From: Roseivirga spongicola
GTDB lineage: Bacteria; Bacteroidota; Bacteroidia; Cytophagales; Cyclobacteriaceae
NCBI RefSeq assembly: GCF_001592965.1
Contig: NZ_LRPC01000012.1
Coordinates: 558,001-622,000, forward strand
DNA length: 64,000 nucleotides
Reading direction: 5' to 3'
In this document: positions 33,799 to 42,065 of the stretch, one piece after another
Layout of the letters: each line of letters begins with the position of its first letter
How positions within the stretch are numbered: the stretch's first letter is position 1
The notes under the pieces: model-generated
The model's input: only the letters and a program-made list of their open reading frames with translations
Databases searched by the model: none
What the model was told of the DNA's origin: nothing
Made by a program: the position numbers and the translations under genes

Positions 33799-34502
33799 AA
33801 ATGTAAATAGAAGTCTTTAAGCAGTGCCGAAAAGGCTTGGCTATAACTTCCGTCTGATTCTTTAATAAAGACATCGGTGGTGTTTATTAGGTTCACTTCT
33901 GCTTTTCTAAACTGAGCTATTAGTCTAAAAACCGGACCACCTTCTTTATTTCGAAGCACGTGTTTTTCGGATACTTTGAACCCAATGGATTCAGCTTTTG
34001 ATATGAATTGCTCCATTTCAGCTGCTGGATACATCACCCAAAACTCTCCATCTTCCTTCAATAATCGGGAAGCGTGAAAGGCCAAGTCTTCCATGCTGAG
34101 TGTTTCTGCATGAACTGCTTGGTTCTTATTCTTCGATTGTCCGGCCTGTGAGTTCACAAAGAAAGGCGGATTACAAATGATCTGATCGTAGGTGATCGCT
34201 GCTTGAAACTCTTGAAGCGATGTATGAAATATGGAAAGTTGTTCCGGCCAAGGTGAACTGTTGAAATTTGCCTTGGCTTGATTATAAGCGTCAGCATTAA
34301 GTTCTAAGGTATCAATATTTACTTCAGTCCTTTGTGCAACCATTAAAGAGAGGAGGCCTGTGCCTGCCCCAATGTCAAGAATTCTGCCTGTAGAGTAGGG
34401 CCTAAAAACTGCACCAAAATAACAACCATCAGTAGTCACCTTCATGCCCACATTGCCCTGCTCAATCAGAAACTGCTTAAACTGGAAGTAGGTGTTTGCC
34501 AT
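33795..34502 (-). CDS. trmN6: tRNA1(Val) (adenine(37)-N6)-methyltransferase
   Basis: A 235-residue SAM-dependent methyltransferase. FKQFLIEQGNVGMKVTTDG is the YfiC/TrmN6 start, ILDIGAGTGLLSLMVAQR the SAM loop (about 41-58), and ICNPPFF the NPPF catalytic motif for adenine N6 methylation (about 109-115). It modifies A37 of tRNA-Val. Start at ATG 34502. It shares a 4-bp overlap with the VOC gene downstream. Confidence 0.9.
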   Translation of the reverse strand: MANTYFQFKQFLIEQGNVGMKVTTDGCYFGAVFRPYSTGRILDIGAGTGLLSLMVAQRTEVNIDTLELNADAYNQAKANFNSSPWPEQLSIFHTSLQEFQAAITYDQIICNPPFFVNSQAGQSKNKNQAVHAETLSMEDLAFHASRLLKEDGEFWVMYPAAEMEQFISKAESIGFKVSEKHVLRNKEGGPVFRLIAQFRKAEVNLINTTDVFIKESDGSYSQAFSALLKDFYLHL

Positions 34503-34503
34503 T

Positions 34504-34562
34504 GGAATGTTGAAGGCTTAATTATGAATGTTGAATCAAGTCTAATTCAACATTCAACATTC
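34504..34562. repeat. AATGTTGAA inverted and direct repeats
   Basis: GAATGTTGAAT (34526-34536) and ATTCAACATTC (34545-34555) form an 11-bp perfect stem with an 8-nt loop. Further copies at 34505-34513 and 34550-34562 make nested alternatives. The right part is a CATTCAA heptamer repeat. There is no T run, so it is not a classical terminator. Confidence 0.7.
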
Positions 34563-34573
34563 AAAATTAATCA

Positions 34574-35032
34574 TTAGGAATAGAGCCCCGACTCGAAGCC
34601 TTCATCGACCAAAAGGTTGGAGCCTTCGGCAGCATCTACGGCCAACTGGTCGCAACGCTCGTTTTCAGGAATTCCTGCGTGACCCTTTACCCATTGAAAT
34701 GTAACTCTGTGCTTGTTGTAGATGTCTACAAACCGAAGCCAAAGATCTTTGTTCTTCTTCCCTTTAAAATCTTTTTTAATCCAGCCCCAAAGCCAGCCCT
34801 TGGTTACAGAGTCTATAACGTATTTAGAGTCTGAGTAAATCTTTACTGGTGCATTTGGCACCTTAATGGACTCTAGCCCAACAATAATGGCCAAGAGCTC
34901 CATTCTGTTGTTGGTGGTTTTGCGATATCCCTGTGAGATTTCTTTTCGGTGTTCTCTGAACTTCATGACCACTCCATAGCCTCCCGGTCCGGGGTTGCCT
35001 CTAGAGGAGCCATCTGTGTAGATGGTAATCAT
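34574..35032 (-). CDS. rnhA: Ribonuclease HI
   Basis: A 152-residue protein of normal length. YTDGSSRGNPGPGGYGVVM holds the first catalytic Asp, NNRMELLAIIVGLE the Glu, IYSDSKYVIDSV the second Asp, and HAGIPENERCDQLA the His and final Asp. It cuts RNA in RNA-DNA hybrids. It overlaps the MarC-like gene by 4 bp. Confidence 0.96.
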   Translation of the reverse strand: MITIYTDGSSRGNPGPGGYGVVMKFREHRKEISQGYRKTTNNRMELLAIIVGLESIKVPNAPVKIYSDSKYVIDSVTKGWLWGWIKKDFKGKKNKDLWLRFVDIYNKHRVTFQWVKGHAGIPENERCDQLAVDAAEGSNLLVDEGFESGLYS

Positions 35033-35601
35033 AGGTTCGCAATATTGTCTTTAAACAGCTTGATGGCAATGGAAAGCAGAATAATTCCGAATATTTTCTG
35101 AATAATGCCAATACCGCCTTCTCCAATTTTCCTTTCTAGCCAGTTGGTAGACTTCAGTACCAGATACACAAATGCTAGGTTGATGATAATGCCTACCAAA
35201 ATGTTCAATTCATCATATTCCGCTTTGATGGAAATTAGAGTAGTCAATGTTCCTGCGCCAGCAATAAGGGGGAAAGCAATAGGAACTACAGAGGTATTAT
35301 TAGAGGCTGTTGGCTCATTTTTAAAGAAGTTGTGGCCCAAAATCATTTCCATACCAATAATGAACATAATAATGGAACCTGCTATGGCAAATGACCCGAC
35401 ATCTATACCGAATAACCCTAGCAAATTATCTCCTGCAAAGAGAAATAGAATCATTAAAACTCCGGCAACCAAAGTGGCTTTACCAGATTGAATATGACCT
35501 ACTTGTTTCCTCAAGTTGATGATGATGGGAATGGAGCCCAGAATATCAATTACCGAGAATAGAATAAGTGTTACGGATAGAATTTGTGTGAAATTCAGCA
35601 T
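35029..35601 (-). CDS. MarC-family integral membrane protein
   Basis: A 190-residue protein with six helices. VIDILGSIPIIINL near the start and VPIAFPLIAGAGTLTTLI (about 107-124) are the two family repeats. MarC proteins are of unknown transport function despite the multiple-resistance name. The ATG at 35601 fits the first helix. It is the first gene of a short unit with rnhA. Confidence 0.9.
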   Translation of the reverse strand: MLNFTQILSVTLILFSVIDILGSIPIIINLRKQVGHIQSGKATLVAGVLMILFLFAGDNLLGLFGIDVGSFAIAGSIIMFIIGMEMILGHNFFKNEPTASNNTSVVPIAFPLIAGAGTLTTLISIKAEYDELNILVGIIINLAFVYLVLKSTNWLERKIGEGGIGIIQKIFGIILLSIAIKLFKDNIANL

Positions 35602-35718
35602 AGCCTAAAAATTTTGCGCGAATGTAGGAAAAGCATTGTCTAATATAACATTACAGACAGTATTTGTTAGTTTAGTTCCATTACCGAAAAGTTTTTAGAA
35701 AAGGAATGGTGTATAGTA

Positions 35719-36132
35719 ATGATAAAGCGATTTTTTAAGTTCCTTTTACTCGGAGCTTTACATAGGCAAAGGGGAGATCATAGTAATATTTTCTTCTCTA
35801 GAGCGGCATTTTGGGTAGCACTTTCTACCAGTTTGTACATTACCAGTTTGGCGCATTGGGTTTTGAAAGATCAGTTTATTGCTTTTAGTAAGTTAGAGGG
35901 AGAAGGCCTTTTTTCAATCAAGAATTTTGATGGCAGTTACCTATCTGTTGGCCTACTTACTGTAGGCTTATTTATTACCTATTTCTTTATTTTTTGGCCC
36001 AATATAGTGGTGGAGTTTAAAGAGTCTACAAAGAAAGGAATGAGGTATAGTCTTTTTCTGCTCTATTTCTTGCCGAGTTTTCTAGCTTTTGTCTACACTA
36101 GAGGGTTTGTAACAGAGGCTAGTGCTTTCTAG
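35719..36132 (+). CDS. Membrane protein of unknown function
   Basis: A 137-residue protein with three likely helices (about 31-49, 74-95 and 107-126). The N-terminus is basic. No motif or family could be recognised. It is an isolated plus-strand gene between minus-strand units, with converging DUF3592. Coding status rests on length, a normal start and the membrane pattern. Confidence 0.6.
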   Translation: MIKRFFKFLLLGALHRQRGDHSNIFFSRAAFWVALSTSLYITSLAHWVLKDQFIAFSKLEGEGLFSIKNFDGSYLSVGLLTVGLFITYFFIFWPNIVVEFKESTKKGMRYSLFLLYFLPSFLAFVYTRGFVTEASAF

Positions 36133-36187
36133 AGGCGTTGTTAGTCTTTGTTAGCCTGCTAACACTTTCGAAAAACGAATAAAACAA

Positions 36188-36586
36188 TCAGAGAACTTCT
36201 AGGTAGCTCAAGAGACCTAGGATCAGAACACCAACACCGATATAGATAAAAAGCATTGGCCCGAGACTAAGAATGGACTGTTTTGCCTGTGTAACATTTG
36301 AGGGGTCGTCTGGGGCGTAGAGAACTTCAAATTTCTCTCCCTTGTGCCAAGGCTTATAAGAAAAGCCAAAGCTCAACTCTTCTTCATATATGTTTTTCTC
36401 TTGGTCGTAGTAGCTAATAATTGGATAGAAAATTTTGGTCGAACCACTTTTAGACTCTGTGTAACCTCTAACTCTGGCTTCGGTTCTTACCCCATGCTTT
36501 TGTAAGTACTTATAATTTGAGTTGAATTTGATTCCAACGATAATAAAGACAGTACCTATGAAAAAGGTAATGAACAGAACCGTCAT
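36188..36586 (-). CDS. DUF3592-type membrane protein
   Basis: A 132-residue protein with a helix at each end (about 3-20 and 108-128) and a soluble beta-rich part between. ARVRGYTES and HKGEKFEVLYAPDDPSNV are the usual DUF3592 marks; the second is the well-conserved block. Function unknown. It overlaps the aroQ stop by 4 bp, so it is likely cotranscribed with it. Confidence 0.78.
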   Translation of the reverse strand: MTVLFITFFIGTVFIIVGIKFNSNYKYLQKHGVRTEARVRGYTESKSGSTKIFYPIISYYDQEKNIYEEELSFGFSYKPWHKGEKFEVLYAPDDPSNVTQAKQSILSLGPMLFIYIGVGVLILGLLSYLEVL

Positions 36587-37002
36587 TTATCTTGAAGGTA
36601 GAAAAGCCCCATTTCATAGCCCTTCAAGCCGAAGCCAGTGATCATGCCTGCACAATTAGCAGTAATAAGACTTAGGTGTCGATACTCCTCTCGGGCATGA
36701 ATGTTCGAAATATGAACCTCTACAACCGGAGTTTTTATACCTGCCACAGCATCAGAAATGGCCACAGAAGTGTGAGTGTAAGCCCCGGCATTTAGAATGA
36801 TACCGTCATAGGAGAAGCCAACTTCGTGTAGTTTGTTAATCAACTCACCTTCAATATTGCTTTGGTAGTACTCAAAGTCAACTTCCGGATGTTTCGACTT
36901 TAGTCCTTCAAAGTATTCTTCAAAGCTTTGGTCGCCATAAACGCTTTTTTCTCTTACTCCTAGCAGGTTCAGGTTTGGTCCGTTGATGATGATGATTTTC
37001 AT
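36583..37002 (-). CDS. aroQ: 3-dehydroquinate dehydratase, type II
   Basis: A 139-residue enzyme of normal length. INGPNLNLLGVREKSVYG carries the catalytic Tyr, YYQSNIEGELINKLHE, NAGAYTHTSVAI and EVHISNIHAREEYR give the remaining active-site Asn, His and Arg residues. It makes 3-dehydroshikimate in aromatic amino acid synthesis. It is not in an aro operon. Confidence 0.97.
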   Translation of the reverse strand: MKIIIINGPNLNLLGVREKSVYGDQSFEEYFEGLKSKHPEVDFEYYQSNIEGELINKLHEVGFSYDGIILNAGAYTHTSVAISDAVAGIKTPVVEVHISNIHAREEYRHLSLITANCAGMITGFGLKGYEMGLFYLQDK

Positions 37003-37069
37003 GAGGCTAAAACTACATGATTATCTCCAATTCTCTGCAATAAACGCAGTATGCCGTTTTCAGGCTGCT

Positions 37070-37152
37070 AACCTTTGACAAACTTAAACTAGGTAAGACC
37101 AGGGAGCTCTTAGGTTTTTGCAGGTTTGGGAGGCTAATGTTTGTCAAAGGTT
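37070..37152. repeat. 14-bp inverted repeat between aroQ and xerD
   Basis: AACCTTTGACAAAC at 37070-37083 and its exact complement at 37139-37152, 55 bp apart, lie between the divergent aroQ and xerD genes. It could be an operator, or the ends of a small palindromic element. Confidence 0.6.
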
Positions 37153-37300
37153 TGTAATTCGCTTTCGGAGAATGCTATTATACACCTCCATCTTTAAATT
37201 ACCACTCATAATGGCCATCAGAAGAGGTAGGAGGTGGACGTTCAACAAATAAAATACGGAGTTTGCCATATTAGAATATCCTAATTCACTAAACTTGAAA

Positions 37301-38200
37301 ATGGCTTGGGATATTTACATTCAGGAATATGAGAACTACTTAAGGCTAGAGCGTTCGCTTAGTGCAAACTCGGTGGAGGCCTATGTTCGTGATGTTTCCA
37401 AGCTCAAGCAGTTTCTAGAAATTTCTGGTTCTGATATTACGCCTTTGCAAGTAAGCATGGTGGAGCTACAGAACTTCATTGAGTACATCAATGAGTTGGG
37501 CATGAGTGCTTTTTCTCAGGCAAGGATCATTTCAGGGCTAAAGTCTTTCTACAAATTCTTGCTTTATGAAGGTGAGTTGGACTCTGACCCAACAGAACTT
37601 TTGGAGGCTCCTAAGTTGGGTAGAAAACTCCCAGATACTTTAAGTGTAGAGGAAATAGATCAGATTTTAGCTGCCATTGACCACTCCAAGCCAGAAGGAA
37701 TGCGAAACAGAGCCATGCTCGAAACCTTGTACAGCTCAGGTCTTCGTGTTTCTGAATTAATTGGACTGAAAATGTCGAATGTGCATTCTGATGTGGGCTT
37801 CTTGAGGATCTTCGGAAAGGGGAGTAAGGAGCGTTTGGTGCCTATTGGTAAGGAGGCGCTGAAATACATTAAGATCTACCAAAATGAAGTTAGGGTTCAC
37901 TTAGATATAAAGTCGGGCAATGAGAGCTTTATGTTTTTGAATCGAAACGGTAGGCAGTTAAGTAGGCAAATGGTTTTTATTGTGATTAAAACTTTGGTTG
38001 AAAAAGCCGGAATCAAAAAGACCATCAGTCCGCACACTTTCAGGCATTCATTTGCTACTCATTTAATAGAAGGCGGGGCTGATCTCCGGGCAGTGCAGGA
38101 AATGCTAGGTCACGAATCCATCACCACCACAGAAATATACACGCACCTAGATAGAGATTACCTAAGACAAGTGATACAGGAATTCCATCCTAGAAGTTAG
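37301..38200 (+). CDS. xerD: Tyrosine recombinase XerD
   Basis: A 299-residue recombinase. The N-terminal SAM-like domain starts FENYL-like with YENYLRLERSLSANSVEAY. The catalytic set is complete: R149 in SSGLRVSELIGL, the Lys in GKGSKERLVP, H245 and R248 in HTFRHSFATHLI, H271 in LGHESITTTEIY, and Y280. With XerC it resolves chromosome dimers at dif. I chose ATG 37301; a TTG 6 bp earlier is possible. It stands alone, not in a mobile element, so it is most likely the housekeeping enzyme. Confidence 0.92.
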   Translation: MAWDIYIQEYENYLRLERSLSANSVEAYVRDVSKLKQFLEISGSDITPLQVSMVELQNFIEYINELGMSAFSQARIISGLKSFYKFLLYEGELDSDPTELLEAPKLGRKLPDTLSVEEIDQILAAIDHSKPEGMRNRAMLETLYSSGLRVSELIGLKMSNVHSDVGFLRIFGKGSKERLVPIGKEALKYIKIYQNEVRVHLDIKSGNESFMFLNRNGRQLSRQMVFIVIKTLVEKAGIKKTISPHTFRHSFATHLIEGGADLRAVQEMLGHESITTTEIYTHLDRDYLRQVIQEFHPRS

Positions 38201-38206
38201 TTTAAA

Positions 38207-38240
38207 GTTCAAGGTTCAATGTTTAATGTGACTCTGACTT
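38207..38240. repeat. TTCAAGG-type heptamer repeat
   Basis: A short run of heptamers, AAGTTCA, AGGTTCA and ATGTTTA, directly after the xerD stop. A related, roughly inverted string lies at 39113-39146. Confidence 0.5.
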
Positions 38241-38266
38241 GAAACATTAAGCATCAAACTTTCATC

Positions 38267-38337
38267 TCCATTAGAGTCTCTCACAGAGGACTCTGATGAT
38301 TCAACATTCTCAGAGTCCCTTTCAGGAGACACTGAGA
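38267..38337. repeat. Left copy of palindromic CTCAGAGTC repeat
   Basis: Matches 39004-39079 closely apart from a few substitutions and a 5-bp insertion in the latter. Two hairpins are visible: AGAGTC with GACTCT around CTCTCACAGAG-like sequence, and CTCAGAGTC with GACxCTGAG around CCTTTCAGGA. Confidence 0.8.
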
Positions 38338-38434
38338 TTGAGGATAGCAAGACCGAACTTCCGAAATCAGATGCAAGAGTGAATTTCGATTCTCAGACCA
38401 CTAAGGGTTCTTTAAAAAATGCGTTTATAGTAGC

Positions 38435-38941
38435 TCAAAGCTTTTCCTCGTATGGATGTTTGTCTTCAATCGGCACACCTAAAAGACGTGATATGGATTT
38501 TCCTGCTTGAATAACTTCAGAATTCAAACTAGCATCAGTTTTGTCAATTTCAATTCTCTTGCCATCTGATAGTATTAAGTTCAGAGTACATTCTTGTGTA
38601 TCGAATGTGTTAGGGTAATCGATTACCACTTTTTGCACATCTCCAAAATCAACCTCTTTATGATAAGGTACTTTTATCGTTTTCTGCTTTTTAGAAAAAA
38701 TGATTTTTATTGGAGAAATGCCTCCTTTTAAATACTTGAAAATTCGAGGAATGACTAGGAGCGGTAGAAGGTAAAACAGATAGATTAGACTGCTTACATC
38801 GCTTTTATGGTTGTTAATTAATACGGCATACCAAATGACAAGAATTAAAACTGATATGTAAAAGTTGGTCTTTGCTCTTGTCGGGTTTTTGGTGATTACA
38901 AACTCAGTATCAGTGTCAGAGATATTGTAGCGATTTAACAT
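38435..38941 (-). CDS. Two-helix membrane protein of unknown function
   Basis: A 168-residue protein with helices at about 26-43 and 50-66. The C-terminal half, IKIIFSKKQKTIKVPYHKEV onward, has strands and short loops that could be a small PH-like domain. No known motif. It is framed by two copies of a palindromic repeat, which suggests a cassette that came or moved as a unit. No obvious promoter. Confidence 0.6.
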   Translation of the reverse strand: MLNRYNISDTDTEFVITKNPTRAKTNFYISVLILVIWYAVLINNHKSDVSSLIYLFYLLPLLVIPRIFKYLKGGISPIKIIFSKKQKTIKVPYHKEVDFGDVQKVVIDYPNTFDTQECTLNLILSDGKRIEIDKTDASLNSEVIQAGKSISRLLGVPIEDKHPYEEKL

Positions 38942-39003
38942 TATATCCTCTCAAATCATCAAATTAACTTATTATCAAATCAGAAATCAAAACCATTTTC
39001 AAC

Positions 39004-39079
39004 TCCATCAGAGTCTCTCACAGAGGACTCTGATGATTGAGCTTGCCGTTCTCAGAGTCCCTTTCAGGAGACTCTGAGA
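39004..39079. repeat. Right copy of palindromic CTCAGAGTC repeat
   Basis: Contains the perfect stem CTCAGAGTC/GACTCTGAG around CCTTTCAGGA and a second AGAGTC/GACTCT hairpin. Direct orientation with the copy at 38267-38337. Confidence 0.8.
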
Positions 39080-39147
39080 GGGTGTAGTTGGTTTATGGTT
39101 CTAATGTAACTCCGACTTCGAACATTAAACCTGAAACTTTGAACTGG

Positions 39148-40263
39148 TTACAGCCAATTCTTCCGTTTGAAATAATAGATCATTCCTAAAGCCACTATAA
39201 CAATGGCTCCCCAGAAAATAGGGTAAGAGTACTCGTAACTCAGCTCAGGCATATGTTCGAAGTTCATTCCGTAAATCCCAGCCATAAAGGTGAGAGGAAT
39301 GAAAACCACCGAAAATATGGTCAAAACTTTCAGTACATCATTCAACTTATTGGTCATGTGCGTGTGGTAGGTGTTGAGGTTGTCATTGATGGTCTCCCTA
39401 TAAACCTCAATGGTTTCAGTCACATTCGTAATGTGGTCGTGGAGGTCTTTGAGGAACGGACGTGTCTTTTTGTCTATAATCGGAAGGTCTGATTTGTTAA
39501 AGCCGATTACTGTATCGCGTAAAGGTCTGGCGAAACGTCTCAGGTAATTAACCTCTTTCTTACTTAGGTTCAAATCGCCTAAGATGTCTTTCCTAAAATC
39601 ACCTAGCAGCCTAGCCTCCTGCTCATTGATTTCGTCTCCATATTCTTCGATAATACCTAGATAATGGTCTACAATTACATCGAGCAGAGCAAAAGCCACA
39701 TAGTCAGACTTTCGGGTTCTTATTCGGCCCTTCGCGTTTCTGAGTCGCCCGCGCACACCATCGAAAATATCCCCCTCTTTTTCCTGGAAAGTAATGATGT
39801 AGCCGTTGCCCACAATCATGCTGAATTGTTCGGAGATAATAGTTTCTTCCGAGGTTCGGAACATTTTTGCTGCTATAAAGAAGTGGTCGTCATACTCATC
39901 GAAAGTAGGACGCTGGTTAATATTGAGGATATCTTCTAACGCCAGATTGTGAATATTAAAGCACTCACCAATTTTCTGAACCACGCTAATATCATGCAAG
40001 CCAACAACATTCACCCAAGTGGTAAACTCTGGTTTAACCAGTTCAGCCAAATGGTCTAATGTAATGTGCTCATCTCTTAATTCAGTTTGATTAAACTGAA
40101 TTAACTCTAACCTTACATTCTCTACATGCTGCTCACCAGTATAGATGAGCGCTCCGGGCATTTGGTTAAGCTTTTTAGAGACCTTACTAGGTTCAGCTTT
40201 CTTTTTTCTTCGCCTCCTTATAGACAATAGTTCGGTGGGGGAAAGGTATTTCAATTCCTTCAC
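39148..40263 (-). CDS. corA: CorA-type magnesium/cobalt channel
   Basis: A 371-residue protein of the CorA family. The cytosolic domain includes LVKPEFTTWVNVVGLHD and LEDILNINQRPTFDEYDDHF; two C-terminal helices follow, with the YGMNF selectivity motif after the first and MPELSYEYSYP in the loop. The tail ends in KRKNWL, as in Thermotoga CorA. The ATG at 40263 would overlap the mscS end by 71 bp; the family start at about MPGALIYTGE suggests that a start nearer 40227 (TTG) or 40161 (ATG) is also possible. The pentamer sits in the inner membrane. Confidence 0.9.
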   Translation of the reverse strand: MKELKYLSPTELLSIRRRRKKKAEPSKVSKKLNQMPGALIYTGEQHVENVRLELIQFNQTELRDEHITLDHLAELVKPEFTTWVNVVGLHDISVVQKIGECFNIHNLALEDILNINQRPTFDEYDDHFFIAAKMFRTSEETIISEQFSMIVGNGYIITFQEKEGDIFDGVRGRLRNAKGRIRTRKSDYVAFALLDVIVDHYLGIIEEYGDEINEQEARLLGDFRKDILGDLNLSKKEVNYLRRFARPLRDTVIGFNKSDLPIIDKKTRPFLKDLHDHITNVTETIEVYRETINDNLNTYHTHMTNKLNDVLKVLTIFSVVFIPLTFMAGIYGMNFEHMPELSYEYSYPIFWGAIVIVALGMIYYFKRKNWL

Positions 40264-41080
40264 GGTCGAATCTTTCTTTAATTGACTTATTAATATCGCA
40301 CTTTAATTCGAATCCCTTTCCAGGGTCCTCAGCCCAAACCTGAGCCCTGAGATTGATGCTAGATTCGCCAAAATCTAATAATCTAACAATCACTGCTGGG
40401 TTGCCTTTATCTTTTTCTTCATCAGTTCTTTTATCTATGAAGTTAGGGTGAGCCATGGCTTCTTCCTGAATAATTTTCATAGCTAAATCTATGTTAGAGT
40501 CATAACTGATGCCATAGAATATATGATTGCAGACCATTTCATCAACTATGTTAAAGTTGTGTATGGTTTCGGCACTTATAACGGAGTTGGGAATGATTAG
40601 GCGCTTATTTTCGAAGTCTTTGATAACGGTGTGCCGCAGGGTAATGTCTTCTACTGTTCCAGAATATAGGTTAGATATTCTTACAATGTCTCCAACTCGG
40701 AAAGGCTTGAAGATAACAATGAAGATACCACTTACTATGTTGGAGAAAGCAGCTTGAGAAGCAAAACCTATAATGGCTGCTATGATACCAGCAGAAGCAA
40801 ACAGAGTTACTCCAACTGTTCTGAACTGTGGTATTGAAATGAAGATTAGAATAGTAGCAACAGTGTAAATAATAAAGCCTAAAGCATTGCTTAAAAACTT
40901 ATACTTGGTTGGGTCTACTCTAATTTCATCAGACGACTTATTGATTGCTTTCTTTAGAATGGCTCTTAAAATTCTTAAGAGTATATGTGCCAGTGCAAGA
41001 ATGGCGGCAACATAAGTTATCAGATTAAGCGCTTCATAGCGCGTGTAGTGTAAAAAATCAAAAGGCAGATTTACCTCCAT
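40193..41080 (-). CDS. MscS-family mechanosensitive channel
   Basis: A 295-residue protein with three helices. The pore helix region GFASQAAFSNIVSGIFIVIF and the beta domain FRVGDIVRI, then DITLRHTVIKDFENKRLIIPN, are conserved MscS blocks. The C-terminus has the mixed domain ending IEIPFPHRT. It opens on membrane tension. It shares one base with the UspA stop (1-bp contact) and overlaps corA, so uspA-mscS-corA is one minus-strand unit of ion and stress genes. Confidence 0.93.
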   Translation of the reverse strand: MEVNLPFDFLHYTRYEALNLITYVAAILALAHILLRILRAILKKAINKSSDEIRVDPTKYKFLSNALGFIIYTVATILIFISIPQFRTVGVTLFASAGIIAAIIGFASQAAFSNIVSGIFIVIFKPFRVGDIVRISNLYSGTVEDITLRHTVIKDFENKRLIIPNSVISAETIHNFNIVDEMVCNHIFYGISYDSNIDLAMKIIQEEAMAHPNFIDKRTDEEKDKGNPAVIVRLLDFGESSINLRAQVWAEDPGKGFELKCDINKSIKERFDREGIEIPFPHRTIVYKEAKKKES

Positions 41081-41934
41081 TATCCAATATTGAGATTAAA
41101 AGTCATTACTGGAATATCTGAACGAGTAATCAGATACTCGGTGATATTTCCTTTAATTAAGTCCTTGATAGACTCCGAATGTTTAGAAAAGAGAGCAATC
41201 ATATCTGACTCGTAAAAATCGGCTGCATTAAGAATTCCTTTTTGCAATTGTTTGGTGTTAAAAACCTCTATTTCGTACCCTTTTAGACCGTTTCTCTGAA
41301 ACCATAAATGGCTCTTCTTTCTAATTTGGGGCGAAGTATGGAAAAATGCTGGAGTATTTACATATACGAACTGAAGTTCTGAGTTAAATTTTTCAGCGAG
41401 CGCCAAGAGGTCGCTCATTCTCTGACTACAGTCGTCTTCTAGGTTAGTTGGGATAAGAATTTTATTAGGTGCAAAATCTTCCTTGTTCTGGTTTACCGTT
41501 ATTACAGGGTTCATGGCCAGTTTTGCTATTCTTTCTGGGTGAGTTCTTTTCAAGAATTCATCGAACCTCTGATGTTCATAGTTGCCTACTATGGTTAGGT
41601 CAAAACCTTCTTCAGCCACTAATTCGGCAATTTTATCTGGAGAGCTATCAACCTTAAGTTTGTAAGAGATTTTAATGCCTTCATTGGAGAGCTTTTCTAC
41701 ATACCTCTCCATCTTCTTTTCATTTTTCTCAATTACTTCATCTAAAAACTTCTGCCCACCAGGGGCTTTGCTTTTATACAAACCCAATTCATCTAGATAA
41801 ACTGTAAGGGCCGCTTTAACTACATGAATTAGTGATATTTCTGCTCCGGTAACGGAAGCAATTTGTTTGGCAACATTTAGAGCTTTAGACGTTTTGTCCG
41901 TAAAGTCTACAGGAACAAGAATCTTTTCGTACAT
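41080..41934 (-). CDS. Double-domain universal stress protein
   Basis: A 284-residue protein with two UspA domains in tandem. The first begins KILVPVDFTDKTSKALNVAK and includes DLTIVGNY; the second begins KILIPTNLEDDCSQRMSDLL and carries AADFYESDMIALFSKH. The ATP-binding GxxGxxxxS motif is poor in both, so binding may be absent. Universal stress proteins of this form are common in Bacteroidota. It leads the uspA-mscS-corA unit. Confidence 0.88.
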   Translation of the reverse strand: MYEKILVPVDFTDKTSKALNVAKQIASVTGAEISLIHVVKAALTVYLDELGLYKSKAPGGQKFLDEVIEKNEKKMERYVEKLSNEGIKISYKLKVDSSPDKIAELVAEEGFDLTIVGNYEHQRFDEFLKRTHPERIAKLAMNPVITVNQNKEDFAPNKILIPTNLEDDCSQRMSDLLALAEKFNSELQFVYVNTPAFFHTSPQIRKKSHLWFQRNGLKGYEIEVFNTKQLQKGILNAADFYESDMIALFSKHSESIKDLIKGNITEYLITRSDIPVMTFNLNIG

Positions 41935-42041
41935 CTCGTTTTAATTTAATTCAAATTCAGACATATCTCAATAAGTGACAAGTCTAAGCAGATAAATAGT
42001 TGAAAGGGCGGTTTAAAATTTCAATTCTTAGAGTTCTGAAT

Positions 42042-42049
42042 TATTTTTG
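42042..42049 (+). promoter_or_regulatory. -7 promoter element for pyrD
   Basis: TATTTTTG matches TAnnTTTG 17 bp before the TTG at 42066. It lies downstream of the earlier in-frame TTG (42000), which makes that longer start unlikely. Confidence 0.45.
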
Positions 42050-42065
42050 CTCGAAATCTGCACCC

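Noticed and set aside
37301-38200. xerD as the integrase of a mobile element
   Set aside because: Length, motifs and single-gene setting fit the housekeeping dimer-resolution enzyme, and no attachment repeats or cargo are next to it.
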